This document shows, piece after piece, positions 34,513-46,993 of a stretch of 64,000 nucleotides of DNA (positions within the stretch are counted from its first letter, which is position 1; every line of letters starts with the position of its first letter). The stretch comes from Moniliella sp. 'wahieum' (Eukaryota; Basidiomycota; Moniliellomycetes; Moniliellales; Moniliellaceae). A program made the position numbers and the translations under genes. Where the stretch lies: NCBI GenBank assembly GCA_003971905.1, contig RSEE01000001.1, positions 1,674,001 to 1,738,000 of the forward strand, read 5' to 3'. The notes under the pieces were generated by a model. It worked only from the letters and a program-made list of their open reading frames with translations. It was not told where the DNA came from and made no database searches.

Positions 34513-36878
34513 CCCTCTGCTCTTGCTTCTTGCCCACGAATGATTGCTACATCCCTTGACCTAGTCTCGACTGTGGTCTCCCTGTCCCTCACCCTAGCCC
34601 CGACTGTGATAGTAACCCATTAGGACGGTCGCACCTTCTCGGCCTTGGGCGGTCGCACCTAACCCTCATACAGGTCTCGACGTCTCAACTTTGGAAGGAC
34701 CCCCCACCTTCTAAAATTCGTTCAACGTTCCAGCTTCAAGCTTCAAGCTTGAAGCTTCCATTCTTTACAGCTTAGGCTTACCTTATCGACTTTTTCAACG
34801 TTCATTCAATGTTCAACGTTCAATCAACGTTCAAACTCCTATCCAACGAGCCCTACGGCCTAAGGACAAGACCTCCGACCTAAGACCTGGAAGCTCTGAG
34901 GATCTGAGGATGTGGATATCTACTCGTACTCAGCGCGGAGGCTCAGCGCGAGCGAGCTTCGGGGCCTCTGGGCCTCTGAGCCTCTTGAAGCTTTTGAAGA
35001 GCTTCCGGCTTTTGAAGAGCTTGAAGCTAGCGAAGCTTGAAGGCGTTGGCGCCTGCTGAGCGCTGAGCGCGCTGAGCGCTGCCATGCATGATATGTGACA
35101 CACTGGTGCAGAAGTGCCTAGTGCCCAAGCTTGAGTTTCAAGCCCCGTTGTTCCAAAGCCACGCTGCCACACTCTGCCACACGTCACATGTCACAATCTT
35201 GTGCGTCCATCGATTTGGCTGAGCGCTGCTCAGGCGCTGACGCACTGAGACGGGCGGGAAAGGTGTTTAGGTTGCTCTTACGGGGTACTAATAGTGGCTG
35301 CAAGCGAGAAACGGGCGTTCCTGTCCACTGTAAGCTTACTGACAACGTACGTACCGTCTTGTGTACGTACTCAAACTACGCCACGCGGACCACGTTCTCC
35401 ACATCACAAGTTCAAACGCTAAACTGTGTAACTGAGTGTTGGGGTTTGGGATCCTACCTCAAGGGTTGTCCAGGGGCCAGCAACCCATTGGGGGGAGCGT
35501 GCCCATTCCAACCTATCCCAACCTGTCCTATCCCAATCCTTCCTCCCGGCAAGGTGCAGCAGGGTGCAGGAAGGGTAATCAGTACGTACAATCAGTGACC
35601 ACTAAGCGCCTAAGCACTAACAAGCCTTGTATGGCAGAGAGGTGTGGCAGATGCAGCAGGGTGTCGCAGGGTGTAGCCCGCATTTAGCAGTATCCGGTTG
35701 CCCGGTGAGGCTGAGGCCTGTGGCTAGTAAGCCTGTAGGAACTGAGAACTAAAGTTATGCGTTACGCGTTACCGATCCGGTCCCCTGCCTCCCTGTGGTT
35801 CTCAGTATCGAATCGATAGTCGGAGCTGTTTGAAGCTTGAAGCTTGGTAGGATACGAAGTTGCTACCAGCACTTACTAATGATTTATGACGAACCTTGAC
35901 TAGCTGGTTGCTAGTTGTCGTTGCTAGCAGCGAAAAGTAGAGGGTTACCGGTTACTGGTTACGGTTACGGTTACTAGGTTACCGTTACTGATCACGTCGA
36001 TCATCGATCACGAAAACAATCATAGAAACCATCGCATCATTGCATCATCGACCACCAATCATACGTCGGACCGTCCCGTCTGGTCTGTCAGAAAGATCCA
36101 CAGAGACGGGTACCGATCGGAAGTTTCCATGCCCATCAGCCTCAGCCTCTTGGATCTCAGAATTCAGCCCCACTAGCCACTAGGCCCCACTCGGCCTAAT
36201 CCATAATCCTGTAACAGGTACCCTGGCTCGGGCCTTGGCTACCCTGTCCCAGCCAAGGGGTGGCGTAGTGTCGGGGTTCCACATTGCGGTGACCTGTGTT
36301 GCCCAATCATCCATCCTTGAAAAGCAACCACGCTTACGACACCTTGCCACGAGGACACCCTTGGCGGGCGATGCGGCTGGTGCGGCTGGTGTGGCTGGGC
36401 GGTGCGGCTGAGTGGGGAAAGGTGCAGCCGTCGAGGCCGGAAGCGGGATCGATCCTAGATCTGTGAAATCGGCGTCTAAAGATCTGAGGATCTGAGATGT
36501 GATGCACATGCATGGTGCAGATGCCCGATATACACGGCAGAGTGTATAGCCGTTAGCCGTTCCGGAGCTGCGCCAGTAGCCGCCGGCTGGTTGCGACAGC
36601 CACTTGCCGGGTGGAGAGCTGGGATAGGATGCGACCAGTATGGCTTCTTGGTCCTAGTAATCTCCCTCGGGCCGCCTAAACCCGAGGGGCTGTGCTGCTT
36701 TATGCTTGTGCTTAGTTGTGCTTTGCATTGCATTGCTTTATCGCGTTGCTTTGCACTTTGTAACTGCTCATACGTTTCCTCCTACTGCATCCCCGCTTAC
36801 CACCATCACCATCCGTCACCTAGTCACGCTGGTCACTCCAACCAATCCCCCCCTCGCCCGCCGTCCTCGACAAGCTTC
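34513..36878. other. Gene-poor intergenic region with short-word arrays
   Basis: No gene is recognised. Notable content: TTCAAGCTTCAAGCTTGAAGC (34734-34756 region), TTCAACGTTCAATCAACGTT (34806-34836 region), GCTTTTGAAGAGCTT duplicated near 34988-35024, GAGCGCTGAGCGCGCTGAGC (35060-35080), and a GGTTACCGGTTAC/GGTTACGGTTACT array (35942-35985). GGTCGCACCT occurs twice near 34627 and 34650. The GC-rich stretch before 36879 is the leader of the next gene. Confidence 0.5.
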
Positions 36879-39833
36879 ATGTCCGACGCCGTCTCCTCCC
36901 TCCTCTTCGCGCCCGAGGACTTCAGCTCTCCCTCCGCGCCCCCCCTGCCCCCCGCCCCGCCCACAACCGCGCCCGCAGCCATGCCAGCCCTGCTCCTCCT
37001 CCCCGCCCCTCCCCCGTCTTCCCCTCCCCGCGCCTCCTGACAGGCCCCCATCTTCCCCGCGTTCCTCCGCCACCAGCCGCCCAGCGCCGCTCGCTTCTCC
37101 CCCCACCCCGCCAACCACAGCCAGCAGCCCCATCGCCCGCAGCACCCGCAACGCCAATCGAAGAACTCGCCGCCTTCCCCTCCCTCCCGTCCCCGTCCCC
37201 GTCCCCGTCCCTGTCCCCGTCCCCGTCCGCATCCCCGTCTCCGTCCCCGTCCGACTCGCCCTCACCGGACCCGGTAGTGGCCGTAGTGCGCAAGGGGGAT
37301 CGACTGGCCCCGCCCCACTCCCCCCCACTGTCCACATCGGCTTCAACCGTATCCATTTCGCCCGCCTCGCTCACCAGCGTCGGTCCAGCGGCGCCGGTCA
37401 CGACGACGGCACAAACATCGCCGGTTGCCTCGCCTGCCTCGTCGGCGCCTGCGCCTTCACTGCCCCCCTGGTCGGACCACGAGGCGCGCACCCGCGCCCT
37501 GCGCATTGCCGGGTGGATTGGTACCTCTGTGCCGCAGGCGATGAAGCGGGTGATGCCTGCCCAGTCGCTTGCTGCTGAATTGGACGCTGATTCAGATGAA
37601 GAGCGGAGGGAGGAGATAGAGAGGGAGAGCCGAATGAGTCATCTGCCTCCTCCTCCTCTCACTCTTTCTCTTCGGACAGAAGAGATCCCAGTCCGCGTGT
37701 CCTCTCCCGCCCTGACGCCCCGCCCTGGCTTTTGGCCCAGCCCGACCCCCCAGCCACAGCCCCTGGGGAGGCCAAGGAAGTGATGGCTTCCTCTTTGCTC
37801 GAGCGCCCTGCCGCCGGTCAACCGTCTTTTCCCAACGAGCCGGTGAAGACCAGCCTCGCGCCTCTGGTGGGAGACGAGCCACGGCAACGGAAAACGTCCA
37901 GTGTGTTGGTGACTGAGAGTGCGTTGGCAGCGTCACGATCTCCCAAGACATTGGCATCAGCTTCAGTCCCATCCTCCGTCTCGGCTTCTGCCATCTCGTC
38001 CAGCTCGCTCCATTCCCCTTCCGCAAAATTCTATGCTCGTGCCCTGGCGGGAATAGACTACCTTTTGACCACGGACCCAGCGCGGTTGGGTGCGCTGGAA
38101 ACTCGTTTGACCAGCCCCTGGCCTCGCTCCGTTCCCCTCGCCCGGACGTCGATGCCGTCTCAGCGGCTGCCGCTCCAAGGTCCGTGTCTGGGTCTGGTTT
38201 ATCCGAGTCGACTTCGGCGCTTGATGCGCCGTCGTCGTTGGGGTTGGTCCCAACACCCTCTGCGGTCGAAGAAGGTGCCGGGAGTACTGTGTGCCCACCA
38301 CTCAACTGGTGAACCCTCAGACGAATCCGTCAGCACGGCCACCGACCCTGGTTCTTTGAGATCTTCCACCTCAGCCGGTTCGTTATCGTTGCCATCCAGT
38401 CGATCTGCCCGTCGACGCCGCAGGGCTGGCACCGCATCCTCGCCCCGTCCCAACCGATCGTTCCCTGCGCCTACGTTTATCCTGGCTGGGGGGTCGAGGG
38501 GATCGGAAAGGATGATGTGGAAGCCAAAGTGCGTGGGGTGCCACTGCCTACTGGTAGTGATACCGTCCGCGCCCTACGAGGCTCCAGGTCCCTACATATC
38601 GTGTCGTCTTCGAGCCAGAAGGATCGGGAGCGGACTAGTGGGTGGCCTCATGGGGATGGCCCGGCAGATACGCTGGCATCATCCATGTCCCCCTCCCCGT
38701 CTACTGGGCGCGGTCGTTCGTCGCTTGGTTCGGACGCGGCGAGTAGCACGAAACTACTTCCTGTCCCGACTCTTGTGTCTGCCAAGGCAGGCAAGAAATT
38801 ACGAGGTCTGTTTGCTCCTCATCGTCGCCCCACCGCACCCGGACCCGGACTCGCCTCACCCACCTCCCCACGCGATGGCGGCCCAACACATGCTCATGCT
38901 CATGCCCATGCACCTGTCCCACCGACCCGGTCTGCACTGAACACTCATGTCCCCCCACCACCTTTCCACACACAGGAGGACCAGCGGGACCTGAGCAGAA
39001 CAAGTATTCTGACCACAATGGCTGCCACCCCACCTCTCGGCTCGGACGAATCGTCAACCTCCCGCCCCACTCACTCTCTCGCCACCCCACGTTCTCCTTA
39101 CGCCCCCACCCTTCCTCTCCCTCTGCCTTTCCCTCTCGCGCCCCCGTACCCCACCTCGATACACACAGGAGACGATACGCTCCCCGCCGTCCCGGGTCCC
39201 GACGGATTACTTGGCTCGCCCACGCGCGCTCAGCGTACCTCTTTCCTCGCGAGCGGGAAAGAGCGGAGCGTGGGGTCGGTCGCTGCGCGCAGTATGGCCG
39301 GTAAGGATGGTGAAGGTGCAAGTGCAGGGTCCGGGACAGCAAGTGGGAAGGTGTTGGATGCCAGTGCGCTGTTCAAGTGGTTAGGCGAGGTGGTGGAAGC
39401 GGCGGTGGTCGAGGACCGAGCGATGGATGGGGACGAACATGATTGGCTGGTACGGGAAACGCAGCAGGTCCGTGTGGCTGCAGTGCAAGTGTTAGGTCAA
39501 CTTGGCGTGCCCATGTGGAGCGGGAAGCGAAAGAGCGCGTTGCGGGCTTGTCTGCTTCTACGCGCCGAGGGGCTTGAAGGTCGATGCGAGGCGGCGTCGG
39601 TCACCCGCTCAGGTCTCCGTGTGTGGCAGGAAGGGAGACAGGAGAGGATGAAGGGTGGGCTTGTTAGTTGGGTTTGCTGGGGTCAACGAGAATGTGCTGG
39701 TGTGAAAGGAGCTATTAGTTGCTCCGGACGATCGGTACCCCCCTCCCACCTCTCCCACTGCTTCCTCTGGCGTCTCTGGTCCATTGGCTGTCTTCCATAT
39801 GCTGGTTGCAGTTTGCACTGTTTTCTCGGCTAA
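36879..39833 (+). CDS. Large Ser/Pro-rich protein of unknown function
   Basis: Starts MSDAVSSLLFAPEDFSSPS at 36879. The reading runs through Pro/Ser arrays (a PSPSPS array near 37190-37260), WSDHEARTRALRIAGWIGTS and ELDADSDEERREEIERE (about 37590), KFYARALAGIDYLLTTDPAR (about 38030) and KWLGEVVEAAVVEDRAM (about 39375), ending near 39833. I recognise no domain. Coding is suggested by long open stretches in one direction with the same Ser/Pro composition. At least four frame changes are needed, for example T3 for T4 near 38107. Around 38310-38520 two frames compete: one Ser/Arg-rich, the other aromatic (HRPWFFEIFHLSRFVIVAIQ) but with an in-frame TGA at 38310. The far C-terminus (after about 39600) looks non-coding and the true stop may be earlier. 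Confidence 0.5.
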
Positions 39834-41123
39834 TCTAGTAGCCTCGTTATCTATTCGTTAGTACTATCCCTGGTCAGCTTCTGCTGCATCATTGACATAA
39901 CGGCCTGTCGAACACAACAGACTTCGCGCCGCTCTACTTGCTTCTACCATGAACAGGTTGAACTCTAGACAGGCTCGATCTGCTGGAAATCCACAGGTGG
40001 CAACCAATTAACAACCGTATAGTATACCAGTACTAGACCTATCCACTGATGACTGATCCTAGCGGTCACCCGCAATAGCCCAAACGACAGAGAACTGAGA
40101 ACACACCCGCACATGGGCAGGGGGGGCGGGCTGCCTTATACATCACCTATATCCTATCAGGCCCCCCGCCCCCATGAGGCGAGCGACAGCGACAAAGTAA
40201 AAGTTGCACGTTTCCCATCCGTATTCTACTACTAGTCCTACACGTTCAACGTACGCCGTCCGTCGGAATGGTCAGTACTGCGGACGGCGTACTGAGCACA
40301 CGCAAGACTGAAAACTGAGAATTGAGCTCACGGAAGACTGAGAACTGAGAACTGAGGATTGAGCTCACGGAGGACTGAGGACTGAGGCGACTCCCAAGCT
40401 TCAAGCTTCAAGCTTCAAGACGAAAACTGTGCCACGATGCCACAATGGAATGGAAATGGACTGGGATGGGATGGGATGGGATGGGATGGGATGGGATGGG
40501 ATGGGATGGGATGGGATGGAATACAAAAACGGTATCCACAGGTACAAGCGCCAATTGAATCAAGCGCGCCTAGTCGGAACAGAGCCCCAGATGTGAAGGG
40601 ACGAGAGGGGACGAGAGGGGACGAGACGAGGGAAAGGGAGGGAACAGAGGGAGGGAGGGGGAGGGAGGAGGGAACCGCGGGAGATCAACTACAGGAACCA
40701 AAAAGGAAAGGATGAGGCGAGATGGCGAGAATGGCGAGATGAGCCGACGGTGGGAACAGCCGAAGAAGAAGGAAGGAAAGAAAGAAGGGGGATGTAGGTG
40801 GGTAGGCGCGGCTAAGCGTGGCGAGGGCACACGAGCCGTGGTGCCATGGGCGAGGGGAAATGTATTGGGTAGGTGGTAGGTAGAGAGCAAGGCAAGGCGA
40901 GGGGAAAAGGTAGCAAGGCAGGGGAAGAGGGAGGGAAGGAAGGATCGACAATAACAGCAGTAACAACATACCCACCAACCGAGGGGTAAGTTTACACCTC
41001 CCTTCCCCCCTCCATTCGGGTCGCAGGCGTGCCTGTTTACCCTTCCCTATGCTCATGTCCATGCCCATGCTCACAGCTCCCTCCCTCGAACCGACTGGAG
41101 GTGCCTTGTGACCTGAGTTCAAG
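39834..41123. other. Intergenic region with pentanucleotide satellite
   Basis: No gene is seen. It contains ACTGAGAACTGAGAACTGAG-type words (40285-40385), TTCAAGCTTCAAGCTTCAAG (40400-40418), the TGGGA array listed separately, and GGGACGAGAG triplication near 40598-40626. Confidence 0.5.
40462..40520 (+). repeat. (TGGGA)n microsatellite
   Basis: About 12 perfect tandem copies of TGGGA. Confidence 0.95.
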
Positions 41124-44100
41124 TCAACGGACTGGGAGCGGGAGGGATCTGGTGGAGCGAATGGCCCGATTGGCGTAACCGCGCGACGAGCGCCTGGACA
41201 CCGACCATGGCACCTTCCGAAGACGAACCGTGTGCATGTGCATGTGCATGGGCATGGGGGGCGCATGTGCATGTGAGTGTGAATGTGGGTGCGTGGGTGG
41301 GTGGTCCAAGTGACCCAAGTGACCCAACACCGAGCCAGCATGCGCATCCAACTCGGCCTGCGACCCGAGCGCAGCCAAGATGGCCATCTCGTCCCCTTTC
41401 GCTCCGAGATGAGAAAGTACCTCGGCTTGTTGCGCCTCCATGTCCATCTCCTCATCGTCCTCCATGGACATGTCCATCTCCTCGTCGTCCTCCATATCTT
41501 GCTCGACATCCTCGTCCACCGCACGCGCTTTGCCTTTACCCTTGCCTTTGCCCTTGGCCTTGGCCTTGGTACTTTCCTTGCCGTTCTCCCTTGCCCCGCG
41601 CGGCGTTGGCGTACTCGTGCTTCTGGGACCAGAGTTGGTCGCGCCAGCCGAAGCCGAAGCCAAACCCGAACCCGAAGCCGAAAGCGGGGCGGGGTTGCGT
41701 TGGGCCAAGTGCGCATCCATCTTATCCATCACTTGGTCAAACGTATCGAGGTGCGCGCCGGGAAGACCCGGGGCAGCGCGTTCGCCCGTCCTAGGATCGT
41801 CGCCCGGTACATAGGCTAGACCGAAGACAGAACAAGAACAAGAGCGTCAGTTTTCCGTTTCTCTAGCACACAGCATGACGCGGAACAAGGGGGACAAGGA
41901 GAAAAGAAAATAGGATCGGGGGTAGGGTGGAATGGAATGGGACGGAATGGAATGGGACGGAATGGAATGGGACGGAATGGAATGGAATGGAATGGAATGG
42001 AATGGAATGGGATGGGATGGGATGGGGGGATGGACTTACCTCCTCTAGCTCGACGTTCCTCCACAATGGAATTGTACTGTTGCTCATTCAAACCCAGTTG
42101 CTCCACCGCAAATCGGAGAAAAGCATCAATCTCCGAATCGGGAATCGCATCCGGATCCAGATCCGCATCCGCATCCGGGTCGTCCAACCCGTCGACGACG
42201 AGGGCGCAGCAGACACCCAAGCTGACTCGGAAGCAGAAGCAGAAGCAGAAGCAGAAGCAGAAGCAGAAGCAGAAGCAGAAGTAGAAGTAGACAGAACCGG
42301 CAGCAGAGGCAGAGGCGGGATGTACCTTCGACCCTGCCAAACCGGCAAGATCAACACCCACATCTTCGTCCGAGTCTACATCTTCCGCTCCGTCGTACGG
42401 CTGGGGCGGGCGTAAGGAAGCGCGCAACGCTTTAACTTGGTCCGTTTGCCAGCGTTCCGACCGTTCCAGTCCTCGGTCCAGGTGCTGGTCCAGGGCGCGG
42501 TCTTGCGTCCCGCGCGGACGGTTGAGGAACCCGCGAGCCAAAGTCAGCGGTGCATTGACCTTGGTCGGAGCCGGGTTGGGACGAGTCTTCTTAGCTGGTC
42601 GCGCCTGTAGTTGTAATTGTGGTTGTGGTTGTGGTTGTAGTTGTGGTCGTGGTTCGTCCTTGGCTTGCCCTGGGCTGGTCGGGGCAGTGGATCCGGCCGA
42701 CACCGAAACCGAACCTGGAACCGAACTCGAACCCAGACCCGACCCAGACCCGAAGCTGAACCCAGACCCGAAGCTGAACCCGAACCTGTCGAAGAAGAAG
42801 TAGGAGGTGCAGTGGTAAATCCCGACGGTCGCCATGCTGTCGATGTGACTTGGTCTCCTTTCGACAAGCTCCCGACACTGCCACTACCACTGCCACTGGG
42901 GAAGAGCGAAGCCAGTTCGGCCGCGCCGAGCGGTTGAATAGGAATGTGGGTCAGGTTGGAGGCCGGGGTAGGCGCCGAGGTGGAGAGTAGTTGGGACGCC
43001 GGTGGGGTCGGAAGCTCAGCAGGTTGATGTTGTTGTTGTAGATGATGATGATGATGAGCAACAAGCATTTCTTCTTCTTCTTCCTCATTCTCATTCCCTT
43101 TCGCGTTCTCGTTCTCGTTCTCGTTCTGGGTCTGGATCAGCTCTTGCTCGGCATCTTGTTCCGCTGCGCCCCACTTACCCTCGAGAGGGGCAACGAGGTT
43201 CTTCTGAGCCTCGGCGCGGGCGGTTGGGTCCATAGCTCGGAGCTGCTCCAACGCAGCCTGACGCGCACGCAGGTCCAACGATCCTTTTCCTTTGGACTGG
43301 GGCGACGGAACGTGGCCCAAGGACGTGCCCAAGGACGTAGCGCCAAACGACGACCCCATCATCTCCGCATCGTCATCGTGCTCCGAATCTGAAAAGTCCT
43401 CTTCCTCCTCATCGTCCTCATCGTCCTCATCCTCATCCCCGTCCTCGTCCTCGTCGTCTTTAGCGTCATCATCAAACGTGGCGCCACGGTAATCGGCCGG
43501 ACGGTGGAGGAACTGGTCCATCTGGTGACCGAGATCAGTGAGCATCGCTTGAGCCTCTTGTTCCGCTTCGTGCGCATACTCCCGCTCTTGGTTCTGCTCA
43601 TCCTGCTGTGCGCGCTGGTGCTCGCGCTCGCGTTCCCAGGGAGGCGTACCAAACGGACACACGCGCGACGCTTCGAACCATCGTGTCGACGTCTCGTAGT
43701 CGCCCTGTTCGACCGGACGGAGCGAGGACAAATCGTAAGGTGACCCGGTCGTCGCTGTCTCCCCAACACGGTCTACCAACGGTGCAAAATCATCCAGCAC
43801 AGCCTCCCCTGCACCTGCACCTGCACCCTCCGCCTCGTCCATCACCGCTGCCCGAGCAATGGTCCGGTCCACCACGGCGGGAGAGGGAGAAACGTACCCC
43901 AAGGCCTCGAGGCCAGCACGGCATGCTGTCCTCTGCTCCTCGGTCGGGGGTAGCGCAGCAGGAGGAGGGGCAAGGTGAAGTGAACGGGACCGATTTCGCC
44001 TTTCGAGACTCGCCGCATAAGCCATTTCCATTCCAACGGTCAACTTGGTACCGAGGTCCATGCAGCGACCTACCTCGTAGTGCCGCTGAAGGAACATGTT

Positions 44101-45395
44101 CAAAGTGCGACACAAGCCCTTGGCTTGTTGGATGACGTGCCTACGGAGCCGATGGTAGGCCACCACGCCATCGACCCAGTCCTGCCCAAACGCCGGGGGA
44201 GGGACGTACATCTCATCGACCAAGGTGGCGTAGAGACGCTTGCTCATCCCGACGGGTACTAGGACCGCATGACCCTGGTCCAGATCCGCACGGGTCATGC
44301 CCTGTGGCAGTGGACGCGGCGTGGGCTGCCGCCCGACCTGGGGCTGGATCAGCTCGCAAACGCACGTGTCCAGCACGGGCGGGAGGTAGAGCGAGGTACC
44401 GTACCAAAGCGGGTCATGCGGTGGGCATGGCGTTGCTCGTGCCGGTCGCGGGCGAGAAAGACGTGGGCGGCAGTGGAGACGGTTTGCGGGTCAAACTGTA
44501 GCACCTTGGCCACCAAGGGCGAGACGAGGGCGAGGGTAACGTGCTGCGTCGACCGAGCAACGTGCAGCGCAGGTGGCAAGGGAAGCGATAACTGTGCATC
44601 CGCTGGGGTGGGGGGCAGCACGCGCGAAAACGCACTGGCCTCAACATCGGTTGGCGCACGGCTGTACTGCCGCCAAGCGGGACAGCGTACCATCGCACTA
44701 CCCACATCGGCGCGCAGAGGGGGAGGGTCCTGCTCCGCCTCGGCGCGGCGCGAGCCAGAGAGCGAGGGGGCGGTCTGGGGCGCAGACGGGTTGGAGGCCA
44801 AGTAGTCCAGCACGGTGCACACGGACGCATTGGGAGGCGGCTCGTCGTCCCAGTCGACATTGGGGGTGGCGGCGAGGCAGGCGGGGTCGACGCCGGCGGC
44901 AGCGGCCACGGCATAGACAAGCGTGGGGGAAACAAGGTGCAGATGGCTGTCGGCGATCCACACACGGCCGGGGGCCGAGTCGGGGGTGGCCCAGTGGAGC
45001 TCGGGATGGGCCTCGAGCGCATCCGCGGCATCGACCAGGAGAAACTCGCCGGCCTTGTCGTGGATCTGGGCGGCGGGGGAGAGGATGGTGGCGGCGGGGG
45101 TGGCGGTGAGGGTGTGGACGAGGAAGGCGAGCACATACTCGTCCTCGATTGCGCCGTCGGTGCGGGTGGCGATGCGCAGCTGGCCGGGGGCGTGGGGACG
45201 CAGGGGCTGGCGGGCGCGGACATGGGGCACCTGGCGCGTCCAGACGTAGGGCTGGGCGGGGCCGCGGGCGGGGTGGCGGCCGGCGAGGTTGAGGGCCCAG
45301 TGCTGGAGCGCCTCGAGCTGGGCAGCAAGCGCACGCAGCGCGTCGCCCTGGGCGGCGACGAAGATGCGTGCGCGCACGCCGTCGATGCGGTCCAT
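41124..45395 (-). CDS. SGT1/ecdysoneless family protein, low-complexity expanded
   Basis: Starts MDRIDGVRARIFVAAQGDAL at 45395. Family blocks are HDKAGEFLLVDAADALEAHP and GRVWIADSHLHLVSP (about 45060-44930), then KRLYATLVDEMYVPPPAF (about 44245), DLGTKLTVGMEMAYAASLE (about 44060) and IDAFLRFAVEQLGLNEQQY (about 42110). The end has VMDKMDAHLAQR (41720) and an acidic Asp/Glu/Met stretch near 41450. Ecdysoneless proteins act in cell-cycle/transcription control and pre-mRNA splicing (with PRPF8 in animals). A 224-nt intron (42039-41816, gtaagt...tctag) contains a GGAAT satellite. If mostly coding it has about 1,300 codons, roughly twice the usual size, owing to Glu/Asn, Asp/Glu, Gln/His and Gly/Ser repeats. 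Frame changes occur near 44400 and elsewhere; further introns around 42230-42330 are likely. Confidence 0.8.
41929..42027 (+). repeat. (GGAAT)n-type satellite in an SGT1/ecdysoneless intron
   Basis: A mixture of GGAAT and GGGAC pentamers, ending in GGGAT copies. The repeat is almost entirely inside the 42039-41816 intron. Confidence 0.9.
42230..42290 (+). repeat. (AGAAGC)n microsatellite
   Basis: About nine hexamer copies within the SGT1/ecdysoneless gene; it may lie in an exon or in an unresolved intron. Confidence 0.85.
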
Positions 45396-46993
45396 GGGGG
45401 GCGGTGGTGGTGGTGGCGGCGGCGGCGGAGGAGATGGGATACGATGGGATGGGACGGATGGGCTGCGTTCAGGCTGGGCGGCGTGCAGGCAAGGGACGCT
45501 GGCAGGGCGATCTGAAATTAGGGATCGAATGCTGCAAGGAGGGCGAGGGCAGAGTGCCGGCCAGTGCCGGCCAGTGCGGGCCAGTGAGGGCACAGTGCAT
45601 GGACGCGACAGGAGAGCGTACGGCCGACACGCGCCGTCGGCTGCCCCCGTGCCGCTGCCCGCTCCCGCCGCCGCCGTGCCGTCCGGCCGCGCACAGCGCT
45701 CCCGGGCCGGGGCAGCGCGCACGGCGGGGGTGTGTGCCCCTATGCGCGCCGGGCACTGGCCGCGTGCGGGGCGCCCGCGCCGTGGCGAGCGCACGCGACA
45801 CTGCTCCCGCGCCCACAGAGCCCGCGGCCGGGCGAAAGACGCAGCGGCGGGAGGGCAGTGTTGGGTGCGGGGAACGGTGAGCGGGGGAGCGGTGAGATCT
45901 CAGACGCAGCTGGGCGTGGCGGAATGCGGCGGTAAGCTGGAAGAGGATCGGATTCCGATCCAGATCCAGACGGCATGCTGGCTCAGCGCTTACTCACGCT
46001 CCCTCAGACTCAGATCCCAGTCCCAGCCGGCCCAGCGCGCCTTCCCATTTGAAATGGCTACTTTCAGCAGTCAGCGCTCGCAATCGAATCGTGCGCAGGG
46101 CGTCAGCGCTGAGGCTCAGCGCTCGCCAGCGCACAATCCGAACCTGAGCCGCGACAGAACGTTCTCTGGCTCGGCTTGGCGCTCAACATTTCATTGCGCT
46201 GCGTGGCAGCCAGGGTGCAGGGTGCACGCACTAGTGACTAGTGACGTCAACATTCCGCATTCAACTTTCAGCTTTGTATGCCAAGCCATTGACTTACCGC
46301 TAACCACTTACCAAGTACCGCTTATCAGCCTCAACCGCAAAACGTCCATCCCAACCCACAGGCCAACGTCGCTCGCCCATCGCACCCGCCTCTCAGCATC
46401 CCACATCTAATCTCAGCGCTGCCAGCCCAGCCTCACCTCACCCCCTTTTCCTGCGCACCCAACACCCCCTCTCCACTCCCCCAACTCCTATTATGCGTTT
46501 CGCATTGTTTTCTCTCGATCCATGTGCCAGTGCCATCGGCCCTCTCCTTTTCTTTTCCCCCTTTCCGCACCAACTCTCGATATCTACGCGCAAAAGGGGG
46601 ATCCGTCCCACGCCCTTGCTTCCTCCTTTTCGCACATCTCCAATCGGCACATCGTATCTTCCCACAGGTCTCCTCTTAGATCGTACTAGACCGTACCGCC
46701 GTCCGTTGTCTCCCATCGTACTCAGCTCGCTGTGTTGCTGAAAGTCGAACCAGACCTCAGCCTGAGGGGCATACGCGCTCAGCCTGAACAAATACTTACC
46801 TACCCTGGCACCCTCATCAAGTTCTACCGCCCAAAGTGCCCCGCTTCATCTCTAAGTTCCATATCGGAGGGTGCAAAGAAAATGTGCAACCCTACTGCAC
46901 CCCCCCACCTGCACGTGACGGCTGGGGGGCTGGCTGCGCCAATCATCGGGCATATGACAGAGTCGCGTCGACGCGTCCCTCCACCCACTTAAA
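45396..46993. other. Upstream region of the SGT1 gene, otherwise no gene
   Basis: GC-rich 5' side (45396-45850) includes GTGCCGGCCAGTGC repeats near 45552-45590. The remainder holds AGCGCTGAG-type words near 46100-46120 and ACTAGTGACTAGTGACG near 46229. The ORFs present look spurious. Confidence 0.45.

Noticed and set aside
35940-35990. GGTTACCGGTTACTGGTTACGG array as a possible telomere repeat
   Set aside because: Period and sequence vary (GGTTACC, GGTTACT, GGTTACG) and it fits the short-word arrays seen elsewhere rather than a TTAGGG-type telomere.
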